Shown: piece after piece, positions 6,638-13,666 of the stretch
Layout of the letters: every line of letters starts with the position of its first letter
How positions within the stretch are numbered: position 1 is the first letter of the stretch
NCBI GenBank assembly: GCA_039917655.1
Contig: JBDSJC010000221.1
Location: 1-14,624, forward strand
Direction: 5' to 3'
DNA: 14,624 nucleotides
DNA from: PNKC01 sp039917655
GTDB lineage: Bacteria > Chloroflexota > Dehalococcoidia > Tepidiformales > Tepidiformaceae
The notes under the pieces: model-generated
Databases searched by the model: none
Seen by the model: only the letters and a program-made list of their open reading frames with translations
What the model was told of the DNA's origin: nothing
Made by a program: the position numbers and the translations under genes

Positions 6638-9103
6638 TCAGTGAAATACGCCCGAAGCGGCGTAGTCCGCGATCTCGGCGTCGCTGAGGCCAAGGATTTC
6701 GCGCAGGACTTCGTCCGTGTGCTGCCCGAGATAGGGGGCGGCGGTGACCTGCGCTGGAGTCTCCGACAAGATCGTCGCCGGCCCGTCGTACGGGGTGGCG
6801 CCCATCACTCCGTGATCGCAGCTCACGAAGAAGCCGCGGTGGGCGAGTTGGGGGTCCGAATAGAGGTCGGAGGGCCGCTGGACCACCGCCGCGGGCACGC
6901 CAGCGGCGACGAGGGTCTCGACCAATCCCCAGGCATCCTGCTGCCTGCACCAATCGGAGAGGGCCGCGTCAAGCGCCGATGCGCAGGCGAGCCGCTCGGC
7001 CAGGGTGGCGTCGGCCGCAACGATGTGCTCCAGCGACGCCAGTTGGCGTAACATCCGCCATTGTCCGGATGTCTCGACGGCGACCGCGACGTAACGCTCG
7101 AGACCGGCGGCCTGGTAGACGCCGTGAGGGCAGGCGCGATCGGAGCGGTGGCCAGCGGCCTCCCGGGCCCGCCCATTCGTGGTGAAATCGAGGATCAGCG
7201 GCTCGATGAAATGGATCGCGGCCTCCACCTGCCCCAGGTCGATGTACTGGCCGAGCCCGGAGCGGCTACGTTCGAAGATGGCGGCGGCGAGCGCGGCCAC
7301 TCCGTAGCGCGGGGCGATGAAATCGGTGTAGGCGCCCCAGGTGCCGGCCGGTGGGCGATCGGGCCATCCAGTGAGCCCGTGGAGCCCGGCGAGCGCCGAA
7401 CCCTGAGTGCCGAATCCGCGGTACGTCGCGTCCGGGCCGGTCTGGCCGCAGAGGCAGGTGCTGAGCATCACCAGGTCCGGGCGGCGAGCGGCCAACGCCG
7501 GGTACCCCAGGCCGAGACCATCGAGCACGCCGGGGATGAAACTCTCGACGAGCACGTCAGCCCAATCGATCAATCGTTCGGCTAGCTCCCTGCCCTCAGG
7601 CAGCGCCAGGTTGAGCGCCAGCCCCCGTTTCGAGCTGTTGAAGTTCGCGAAGAATTGCGACCGATCGAGTCCGGCTTCGCCATCCTTAAAGGGGGGGCCG
7701 AGACGGAGTACGTCCGGCCGCGTGGCGCTTTCCACGTGGACCACCGTTGCGCCATGGTCGGCGAGCGCTTTGGCGATGATCGGCCCGACCCCGACCCAGG
7801 CGAAGTCGGCCACTTTCAATCCTTCGAACGCGCGTCCCCGCCTCGCGGCGGAGTACCTGACGGGCAGTGACGGAGCAGTAGTTTGTTGTTTTCCGAGCAG
7901 GTCCTGGTGCTGGCCCAGCGTGGGAGCGGGTGTAGACAGTTGCATGGGTGTGCGGCTGAGGCGTGCGGCTACTCCTGGGTGGCGCCGCCCGGCGACGTCC
8001 GTCCAATACTCGCGTTCCTGCAACTGGGGAGTTGTAAGGAGGTCCGGGATGGTGCGGATCGGCGCCACGAGCAGCTTGTGTTCGACGGCTCGGCGCATGA
8101 TCTCTTCCCCTGTGTGGGTGGCGAAGTAAGCAGCGATCTCCTCCCTCGCGGCCGCTAGGGTCTCGGGAGCAACGCCGCCCGGTGCGATTGCGTCCGTCCA
8201 ATCGGCCCACCCGTTGCCAGAATGATCGCGCGAGAGCTGGCCTTCGGACTCGATCAGGCGGATGAGGTTGCCGAGCGTGCGGGCGCCAAGGCCGCCCAGC
8301 GTGATGGTCGCCTGCAACCAGCCGTCCTTGCTGCGCCAGACGTGTGGGAAGGCCACGCCAGGTGCGAGTTCGAGCGGCGGGTTGGTACGCCCATCGCCGG
8401 AGTTCGGCGGGTCGCCGCCGGTATTCGGGGGGTAGCCGGTGGCGTTCATCAGCGTCCAGACCATCGCTGCCTGCGTGGACACGTCGAGGTACTGGCCGCG
8501 GCCAGAACGTTCGCGCTCGTTGAGGGCGATGACAGCGTCAGCTGCAGCCTGCGCACCGGCGTGAAACGCCGCCTGCGGGTAGCCAACCGGCACGGGCGGA
8601 CGGTCGCGGTCTCCTTGCAACCCGAGCAATCCCCCGGCCGCCTCCAGCGTCAGTTCGGTGGCCGGGCGGAGAGCGTGCGGCCCGGTCTGCCCATATGGCG
8701 TGACCGAGACGTAGACCAGACGCGGGTTCAACTCTGCTAAGTCTGTGTAGCCCAGCCCGAGTGAGTCCATCACGCCGGGGTCAAACGATTCGACGAGGAC
8801 ATCCGCTGTGGACGCAAGCGCTCGCAACTGGGCCCGGCCATGCCCGGTGGCGAAATCGAGGACAACGCTCTGCTTTCCAAGCGCCACCGCCGCCCAGTAG
8901 AGCGACCCCTCGAGGTCGTGCTCCTTTCCGGATTCGAACGGTGGCAGGAATCGCGCTACAGCCCCACCGGGAGGCTCAACCTTGGTTACCTGCGCACCAA
9001 GGTCGGCGAGGAGACGGCCAGCCAACTCCGCGCGCTCCGTCGAGAGATCCAGCACGCGGATCCCAGCGAGCGGCCCTTGAGCATGCTCGATTTCGTTTGC
9101 CAC
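6638..9103 (-). CDS. fused double-domain family III (CaiB/BaiF) CoA-transferase
   Basis: The family usually has chains of about 400 residues that interlock as dimers. Here 821 residues contain two such domains in one chain: domain A at about 12-400 (PLAGIRVLDLS) and domain B at about 425-815 (FEGLKVADFAW). Each repeats VLVESF, GQTGP and SGxGQYxD motifs. Aligning the two halves on RSGxGQYxD puts Asp594 of domain B (AYTDFIAP) at the place of the family's catalytic Asp, while domain A has Ala179 there. So probably only one of the two sites forms the acyl-enzyme intermediate. It moves CoA between carboxylates; donor and acceptor are unknown. The start is a GTG at 9103 just before the first beta-strand, with no clear Shine-Dalgarno; TAAAGT lies 6 bases upstream. 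A racemase of the same superfamily is a less likely alternative. Confidence 0.92.
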   Translation of the reverse strand: MANEIEHAQGPLAGIRVLDLSTERAELAGRLLADLGAQVTKVEPPGGAVARFLPPFESGKEHDLEGSLYWAAVALGKQSVVLDFATGHGRAQLRALASTADVLVESFDPGVMDSLGLGYTDLAELNPRLVYVSVTPYGQTGPHALRPATELTLEAAGGLLGLQGDRDRPPVPVGYPQAAFHAGAQAAADAVIALNERERSGRGQYLDVSTQAAMVWTLMNATGYPPNTGGDPPNSGDGRTNPPLELAPGVAFPHVWRSKDGWLQATITLGGLGARTLGNLIRLIESEGQLSRDHSGNGWADWTDAIAPGGVAPETLAAAREEIAAYFATHTGEEIMRRAVEHKLLVAPIRTIPDLLTTPQLQEREYWTDVAGRRHPGVAARLSRTPMQLSTPAPTLGQHQDLLGKQQTTAPSLPVRYSAARRGRAFEGLKVADFAWVGVGPIIAKALADHGATVVHVESATRPDVLRLGPPFKDGEAGLDRSQFFANFNSSKRGLALNLALPEGRELAERLIDWADVLVESFIPGVLDGLGLGYPALAARRPDLVMLSTCLCGQTGPDATYRGFGTQGSALAGLHGLTGWPDRPPAGTWGAYTDFIAPRYGVAALAAAIFERSRSGLGQYIDLGQVEAAIHFIEPLILDFTTNGRAREAAGHRSDRACPHGVYQAAGLERYVAVAVETSGQWRMLRQLASLEHIVAADATLAERLACASALDAALSDWCRQQDAWGLVETLVAAGVPAAVVQRPSDLYSDPQLAHRGFFVSCDHGVMGATPYDGPATILSETPAQVTAAPYLGQHTDEVLREILGLSDAEIADYAASGVFH

Positions 9104-9255
9104 GCCCGCACTTTACCCGAGTAGTGGCGCGGCTGCATGGGGAAGCGTCGGAGACCCAGGGTGCAACACTGGCGGGCGGCGTTCGCAGGCGATGGCCCAG
9201 ACTCCGCCCAATCGAGCAAGGGAGCGGAATGGATTACCGCGCGAGATATGCGGGC

Positions 9256-9289
9256 GCTTCCGAGAGAAGCAGTTGTGCTTCGCGAGCAC
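9256..9289. other. two adjacent small stem-loops
   Basis: GCTTC-CGAGA-GAAGC (9256-9270) and GTGCTT-CGC-GAGCAC (9275-9289) are perfect hairpins four bases apart; the second uses one T-G pair. They lie in the 248-base gap between ybaK-like and CoA-transferase genes, both on the minus strand. They are downstream of the YbaK stop and upstream of the CoA-transferase start. No T-run follows on either strand, so an intrinsic terminator is doubtful. The rest of the gap (9104-9351) shows no gene. Confidence 0.4.
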
Positions 9290-9351
9290 TTGCGGAACGT
9301 GGCTGAGCTCGCCGGGATTTTGCCGGGGCCGCCGTGCTCCCGCGGACCTCT

Positions 9352-9828
9352 TCAGCGCGTCAGTACGCTGCGCGCGCCGGTTAACCGGAGGAGGTCTGCG
9401 ACCGCGAGGCGGAGATCCATGCCGCGTTGTCCGGCGCTCACAAGGATTTCGTCGAACCCAAGGGCCGAATGGTCGATCAGCACGGTGAATCCGCTGTTGA
9501 GCAGCGCGAGCGCACTGATCCCGCCGACCTTCAGCCCCGTGTGCCCCTCGGCCTCGGCGTGGCTCGCCATGCGCAGCTTCTTCAGCTCCAGCGAAGCGGC
9601 CAGCACCCGGAGGTCGACCTCTGCCGTCGAGGGCATCATCACGAGGAACGGTTTGCCGCGCGGCGGGTCCTGCTCGATCACCAGCGTCTTGAAGACTGTC
9701 TCAGGCGGCATGCCGACGGCCCGCGCGACCTCCTCCGCCGAGCGGATCGAGGGGTCGAATTCGAACTGTTCGAACCTCACCTTCCGCTGCTCGAGCACAC
9801 GCACCGCTAACGGCTTCGATCCGGGCAT
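9352..9828 (-). CDS. YbaK/ProX-type aminoacyl-tRNA deacylase
   Basis: This 158-residue protein matches the YbaK/ProX editing-domain family, whose members remove wrongly attached amino acids from tRNA, for example Cys or Ala from tRNA(Pro). The conserved Lys of VFKTLV is Lys47. The substrate-pocket motif reads HTGLKVGGISALAL (96-109), and the closing motif SAGQRGMDL (131-139) resembles the family's SGGQRGxxI. Length is normal for the free-standing form. Start ATG 9828 lies 9 bases beyond the SDR stop, without its own Shine-Dalgarno, so it is probably translated by re-initiation as the last gene of the SDR operon. Which mischarged tRNA it acts on cannot be told from the sequence. Its linkage to the SDRs may be incidental. 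Confidence 0.88.
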   Translation of the reverse strand: MPGSKPLAVRVLEQRKVRFEQFEFDPSIRSAEEVARAVGMPPETVFKTLVIEQDPPRGKPFLVMMPSTAEVDLRVLAASLELKKLRMASHAEAEGHTGLKVGGISALALLNSGFTVLIDHSALGFDEILVSAGQRGMDLRLAVADLLRLTGARSVLTR

Positions 9829-9836
9829 CGGCGCGG

Positions 9837-10625
9837 CTACAGGTGCTGGCTCACGCCGCCGTCAACGTGGAACACCTGGCCGTTGAGGTAGCCCGAAGCA
9901 TCGGAGGCTAAAAGCACGGCAAGCGCCGCCACCTCTCCGCTGTGGCCGAAACGCCGCATCGGGATGTAGCGCAACAGCCGGTTGGCGCCGACTTCGTCCG
10001 AGCCGCGACCCGGCGTCCAATCCATCCAGCCGGTGGCGATGCAGTTCGAAGTAATGCCGCGTTCGCCGAGCTCCTGGCTCAATGCCGCACTTAACCCCAC
10101 GACTCCCGCCTTGGCGGCCGCATAGGCCGCCATGTTCTCGGTCCCGCGTTCCGCGAAAATTGTGGAGACGAAGATGATGCGGCCGGGCTCACCGCCCGGA
10201 TACTCCTTCAGGAACGAGCGGGCGGCGAAGAACGCGCCGCTCATGTTCACCTGCTGGATTCGGGCGAACTCGGCGTCCGTGGTCTTCTCGATCGGCTTGG
10301 CGAGCACCGAATCGGCATTGTAGACGAGCACTGTCGGCTGGCCGAACTCCTTGCCGAGCTGCTTGAGCCCAACTTGCACGTTCGTCGGCAAGGAGACATC
10401 CCAACCCTGCGCGAAGGAGGCGCGCCCGAGCTTCGTCACCTCTTTGCTGATCCGTTTCGCCTCCATTACCTCGTCGCCATCGAGCGTTGCCGAGGCGACA
10501 GCAACGTCGGCGCCACACTCCGCGAATCCGAGGGCGATCTCGCGCGCCAGCGGGTTGCCCGTGCCGACGACCAACGCTTTCTTGCCGCTGAGATCGAATC
10601 CGGGCTTGCGATTCCACTCAGGCAT
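9837..10625 (-). CDS. atypical SDR oxidoreductase (second of an SDR pair)
   Basis: This 262-residue SDR keeps the catalytic residues Asn128, Ser154, Tyr168 and Lys172 (YAAAK) and the C-terminal FHVDGG. The cofactor motif is altered: GTGNPLA (21-27) replaces the usual TGxxxGxG, and the NNAG motif is YNAD (102-105). NAD(P) binding may therefore be weak, lost or changed. The start ATG 10625 is chosen over upstream in-frame codons because GGAGG at 10632-10636 stands 6 bases before it and family homology begins there. The start lies inside the end of the upstream SDR gene (8-base overlap), which suggests coordinated production and perhaps a heteromer. It could be a normal dehydrogenase with a divergent loop, or a structural partner subunit like BbsC. 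The family is sure, the activity is open. Confidence 0.9.
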   Translation of the reverse strand: MPEWNRKPGFDLSGKKALVVGTGNPLAREIALGFAECGADVAVASATLDGDEVMEAKRISKEVTKLGRASFAQGWDVSLPTNVQVGLKQLGKEFGQPTVLVYNADSVLAKPIEKTTDAEFARIQQVNMSGAFFAARSFLKEYPGGEPGRIIFVSTIFAERGTENMAAYAAAKAGVVGLSAALSQELGERGITSNCIATGWMDWTPGRGSDEVGANRLLRYIPMRRFGHSGEVAALAVLLASDASGYLNGQVFHVDGGVSQHL

Positions 10626-11448
10626 TCGACACCTCCAGGGTGTAGCCCGTCGGCGCGATGCCGCCCGCCAGGCCTCCGCCATCGATGACGAAGACTTCCC
10701 CGGTGACGTAGCTGGAGGCATCCGAACAGAGGAACACTGCCAACGGGCCGAGTTCCCACGCCTCCCCCAGTCGCCGAGCGGTGTTGAACCGTCCGCGTTG
10801 CTTCAGGCGCTCGGCCTCCTCCTCGGTCTGCGCGGGTTGCTGCGCGACGAAACCGGGGATGATGCAGTTCACCCGGATGTTCTCGCCGACGAGCGCCCCG
10901 GCGGTGCTTTTCGTCAAGGAAATGACGCCCGCCTTGGCCGCCGCGTAGCCCAGCGACTGCGGCGAAGACCGCAGTGCCGTCCCGCTTGCCACGTTCACGA
11001 TCACGCCGCCTTCGCCCTGTTTGAGCAGTTGCCGCGAGGCCGCGCGGGTGCAGTAGAAGGTGCTATGCAGATTCACTTCGATGGTGTCGTGCCAGTCCGC
11101 GTCTTCCAGATCGGTGATGCGGCTGCCTGCGCCGCGGCGGTCGCCGATGCCCGCGTTGTTCATCATGATGTCCAGCCTGCCGAAATGTTCGACAGTCCTC
11201 GCGACGAGGGCGTCGCACTCTGCGCTCTTCTGCACATTGGTGGGGACGATGAGCGGCTTACGCCCGCAGGCGGCCTCGATCTCCGCAGCCGCCGATTCTA
11301 GCTGTGAGACGGTCCGGCTGGCGATGCAGACGTCGGCGCCAGCCTCGGCGAGCGCGATCGCCATCGCTTTGCCGAGTCCGCGGCTCCCGCCAGTGATGAT
11401 CGCGACCCGTCTCGGCGGGCCGTCCAAACGCAGTGATTCGATGACCAT
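10618..11448 (-). CDS. classical SDR oxidoreductase (first of an SDR pair)
   Basis: This 276-residue short-chain dehydrogenase/reductase has all classical elements: TGGSRGLG (19-26) for NAD(P), NNAG (97-100), Asn126, Ser155, Tyr168-x3-Lys172 and the late IPG and DGG motifs. Arg45 after the second strand (IASRT) hints at NADP(H) preference, but this is weak evidence. Substrate is unknown; a 3-hydroxyacyl-CoA or cyclic alcohol would fit the CoA-metabolism neighbours. The ATG at 11448 has a strong GGAGG 4 bases upstream (11453-11457), and a -10-like TAGAAT lies about 30 bases upstream. It leads a minus-strand operon with the atypical SDR and the YbaK-type deacylase. Confidence 0.93.
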   Translation of the reverse strand: MVIESLRLDGPPRRVAIITGGSRGLGKAMAIALAEAGADVCIASRTVSQLESAAAEIEAACGRKPLIVPTNVQKSAECDALVARTVEHFGRLDIMMNNAGIGDRRGAGSRITDLEDADWHDTIEVNLHSTFYCTRAASRQLLKQGEGGVIVNVASGTALRSSPQSLGYAAAKAGVISLTKSTAGALVGENIRVNCIIPGFVAQQPAQTEEEAERLKQRGRFNTARRLGEAWELGPLAVFLCSDASSYVTGEVFVIDGGGLAGGIAPTGYTLEVSNA

Positions 11449-11477
11449 GAAGCCTCCAGAGTAGTGGTTGTGGCCGT

Positions 11478-11483
11478 ATTCTA
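11478..11483 (-). promoter_or_regulatory. candidate -10 box for the SDR operon
   Basis: Read on the minus strand, TAGAAT (5 of 6 to TATAAT) sits 29 bases before the SDR start. Transcription would begin near 11471 and give a leader of about 23 bases that contains GGAGG. No convincing -35 is seen at 16-18 bases, so the box rests on the hexamer and its position. Confidence 0.35.
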
Positions 11484-11520
11484 CGCGAGACAGGGCGAGG
11501 TCGGCGTTCGAGCACCACAG

Positions 11521-12342
11521 CTAGCTGACGCGGACGGCGGCAATGACAAGCGTCAAGGCAGCCACGCCGTACCGGTAGAGCACGAACGGGACGAGGCTGC
11601 GCGTCCTCAGGTAGCGCAGCAGCAGGTGGATGACGATGAACCCCACCACCAATGAACAGATGAAGCCGATCGTCAGTTGGGCGAACTCCCGGCCCGAACT
11701 ACCGGCGAGGTCGTTCGCCTTGAGTGCCGCCGCGCCCACGAATGCTGGCGTGCCGAGGAGGAACGCGAATCGCGCCGCGGCGTCCCGGCTGAGGTTTCGG
11801 AAGAGCCCCACGCTCATCGTCGCGCCCGAACGCGAGACTCCAGGGATCAGCGCACACGCCTGGGCGAGCCCGATAAGAACGGCGTCCACCACCCCAATGT
11901 TGGAGATCTCCCGGTCGCGGCGGCTCCAACGGTCGGCAACCAACATGATGGTGCCGACAACGGCGAGCGTTATCGCGATCAGCCAGGGCTGCCTCACGTT
12001 GTCTTCGATCCAGTGGTTGAAGAACAGCCCAGCGACGGCCGCAGGAATCGAACCCAAGGCAAGCAGCCAGAGTAGCTGGCTCTCCGGGCGGTAGCGGCGC
12101 ATGCGAAGCTGATTGTCTTTTAAGTCCAGGAGGCCGAAGTGGAACATCCTGACCCAATCGCGCCAGAAGTAGGCGAGCAGCGCGAGCAGCGTTCCCAGGT
12201 GCAAGCCCACATCGAACGAGAGCCCCTGGTCTGGCCAGCGAAAGAGCGCCGGCACCAGGATGAGGTGTCCCGACGACGAGATCGGCAGGAATTCGGAGAG
12301 GCCTTGAACGATACCCAGGATTGCCGCGCGAAGGAGGTCCAT
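11521..12342 (-). CDS. uppP: undecaprenyl-diphosphate phosphatase UppP (BacA)
   Basis: This 273-residue polytopic inner-membrane enzyme removes a phosphate from undecaprenyl diphosphate, recycling the lipid carrier for peptidoglycan and other envelope polymers; overproduction gives bacitracin resistance in known cases. The family signatures are clear: QGLSEFLPISSSGHL (13-27), containing Q-x3-E and His26, and PGVSRSGAT (167-175) with the active Arg171. At least six hydrophobic spans are visible, among them 86-107, 118-137 and 220-245. Length is normal. Start ATG 12342 opens directly on the conserved N-terminus. No strong Shine-Dalgarno or promoter was found in the 113 bases shared with the divergent methyltransferase gene. 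Its stop lies 72 bases before the SDR operon on the same strand. Confidence 0.96.
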   Translation of the reverse strand: MDLLRAAILGIVQGLSEFLPISSSGHLILVPALFRWPDQGLSFDVGLHLGTLLALLAYFWRDWVRMFHFGLLDLKDNQLRMRRYRPESQLLWLLALGSIPAAVAGLFFNHWIEDNVRQPWLIAITLAVVGTIMLVADRWSRRDREISNIGVVDAVLIGLAQACALIPGVSRSGATMSVGLFRNLSRDAAARFAFLLGTPAFVGAAALKANDLAGSSGREFAQLTIGFICSLVVGFIVIHLLLRYLRTRSLVPFVLYRYGVAALTLVIAAVRVS

Positions 12343-12418
12343 TAAGGCTCAGGCTGAATGCGCACCCAAATACAGGCAACATATGGACCGCCGGGCGCCC
12401 TTCTTGGCGTGCTGTTTC

Positions 12419-12447
12419 GTGACAGGAACTCCCCGGCTGACTAGGAT
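12419..12447 (+). promoter_or_regulatory. sigma70-like promoter for the methyltransferase operon, probably leaderless
   Basis: GTGACA (12419-12424, 5 of 6 to TTGACA) and TAGGAT (12442-12447, 4 of 6 to TATAAT) are separated by exactly 17 bases. The -10 ends 8 bases before ATG 12456, so transcription would begin at or next to the start codon. Confidence 0.5.
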
Positions 12448-12455
12448 CGACGGCG

Positions 12456-13166
12456 ATGCTCAAGCGCATGCACCCGTCACTCGCGCAACGCTGTATCGCC
12501 GAAGCAGCTCGCTCGCCACGCAGCAATCCGCGCGTCAGCTACCCGCGTTGGTATCTCCAGCACTGGCACTTCCTCCCAGAAGGCTACCTTTCGCGACGAA
12601 GCGCCGCGGGGTACGAGGCCGTCATCCGGCAGCTCTACAACCTGGGCCGTGAATCGCAGATGCTCGAGTCGCTGCTCAAAATGATGCGACCACAGAAGCA
12701 CGAAGACGTGCTCGAACTCGGATGCGGTCCGGGCCGCGCGCTCCAAACGCTCTCTGCTGGGCTGCCGGCCGCCCACCTCACCGGGCTCGATCTTTCGCCC
12801 TTCATGCTGGAACGCGCCGAACGCCGCAACCACGGAACACCGCGGATCAACCTGATTCACGCCGACGGCGGGGCGCTGCCGTGGGCGTCACCCGCGTTCG
12901 ACGCCGTGGTCGCCATCCACTATTTCGGGCACCTGCCAGAGGCCGAGCGCCCATCTGCCATCGCTGAGGCGCGCCGCGCGCTCACAGCGAATGGCCGGCT
13001 TTATGTCGTGGAACACGCCTGGCACGACTCGGTGGGCGATGCCTTCGCACCCACGGCCGAAGACGCGATGCTTTTCGGCAAGCTCCAGCTCATCGCCTAC
13101 CAGCCCACTCCGACCAAAGCCCCCTTCGCCGGGTTCGCCCGAGAAAGCAGTGCACTCGCCGTATGA
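12456..13166 (+). CDS. class I SAM-dependent methyltransferase
   Basis: This 236-residue protein has a Rossmann methyltransferase core: motif I VLELGCGPG (85-93), the acidic ribose-binding residue Asp112 in GLDLS, an adenine-contact Asp137 in HADGGALPW, and FDAVVAIHYFGHL (148-160) as motif IV. A region of about 80 residues rich in Arg, Tyr and Trp precedes the core. Small-molecule methylation is likely for this Methyltransf_11/25-like type, substrate unknown. The protein ends soon after the core, so it lacks a long substrate domain. The ATG at 12456 has no Shine-Dalgarno; a second in-frame ATG is at 12468. The stop overlaps the DinB-like gene by ATGA. Confidence 0.88.
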   Translation: MLKRMHPSLAQRCIAEAARSPRSNPRVSYPRWYLQHWHFLPEGYLSRRSAAGYEAVIRQLYNLGRESQMLESLLKMMRPQKHEDVLELGCGPGRALQTLSAGLPAAHLTGLDLSPFMLERAERRNHGTPRINLIHADGGALPWASPAFDAVVAIHYFGHLPEAERPSAIAEARRALTANGRLYVVEHAWHDSVGDAFAPTAEDAMLFGKLQLIAYQPTPTKAPFAGFARESSALAV

Positions 13167-13666
13167 CTCAGCCCCAGTCCGACAACGACCGGATTCGCGA
13201 CTACCTCCAGGCGCAAGCTGCCCAACGCACGATCGACGAGCTTTGCGGGCGCGTCCAGGAAGGCGTCGATGACCTGGCGACGGCCGCCCGGGGAGTGCCG
13301 GAGGCGGCGCTGAACGCCATTCCAGCGGGCGACGAGTGGACGCCAATGGACTGCCTTCGCCACGCCGCGTCTTCGAACATGCATGTCGCCCAGCAGGTGC
13401 TCTTCGCCGCTCTTGAAGGCTACCTCCCGGCTGACGGCGAGCCGGAAGTCCCAGCTGACCGCGAGGCGATCATCGCCGCCCACGCCGAGGCGATCGACTC
13501 CCTCTACGTGCACGTCCGTTCGGCCGACCCGGAGGCGAACCTTGAACTGAAATGGCAGCACCCCTTCTTCGGTGACCTCAACTGGCGCGAATGGCTGCTG
13601 TTTCTCCGGATCCATTCAAGAGATCACGCCCGGCAGCTGGCCTCCATGAGTGGCACGGGTGCCTGA
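13163..13666 (+). CDS. DinB-like four-helix protein
   Basis: This 167-residue protein fits the DinB/YfiT-like superfamily, four-helix bundles that hold a metal with three His. Candidates are His67 (EWTPMDCLRHAA, 58-69) and the H-x3-H pair His151/His155 in RIHSRDHARQ. Some superfamily members are thiol-dependent transferases using bacillithiol or mycothiol; others have no known function, and despite the name few have a shown role in DNA damage. It is coupled to the methyltransferase by an ATGA overlap, and its end overlaps the metallophosphoesterase start by 17 bases. No individual Shine-Dalgarno is evident, which supports translational coupling. The fold assignment is good, the function open. 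Confidence 0.82.
   Translation: MTQPQSDNDRIRDYLQAQAAQRTIDELCGRVQEGVDDLATAARGVPEAALNAIPAGDEWTPMDCLRHAASSNMHVAQQVLFAALEGYLPADGEPEVPADREAIIAAHAEAIDSLYVHVRSADPEANLELKWQHPFFGDLNWREWLLFLRIHSRDHARQLASMSGTGA

Noticed and set aside
8761..9306. A 181-codon plus-strand open frame
   Set aside because: It is mostly antisense to the CoA-transferase N-terminus and has shadow-like Arg/Pro/Ser composition.
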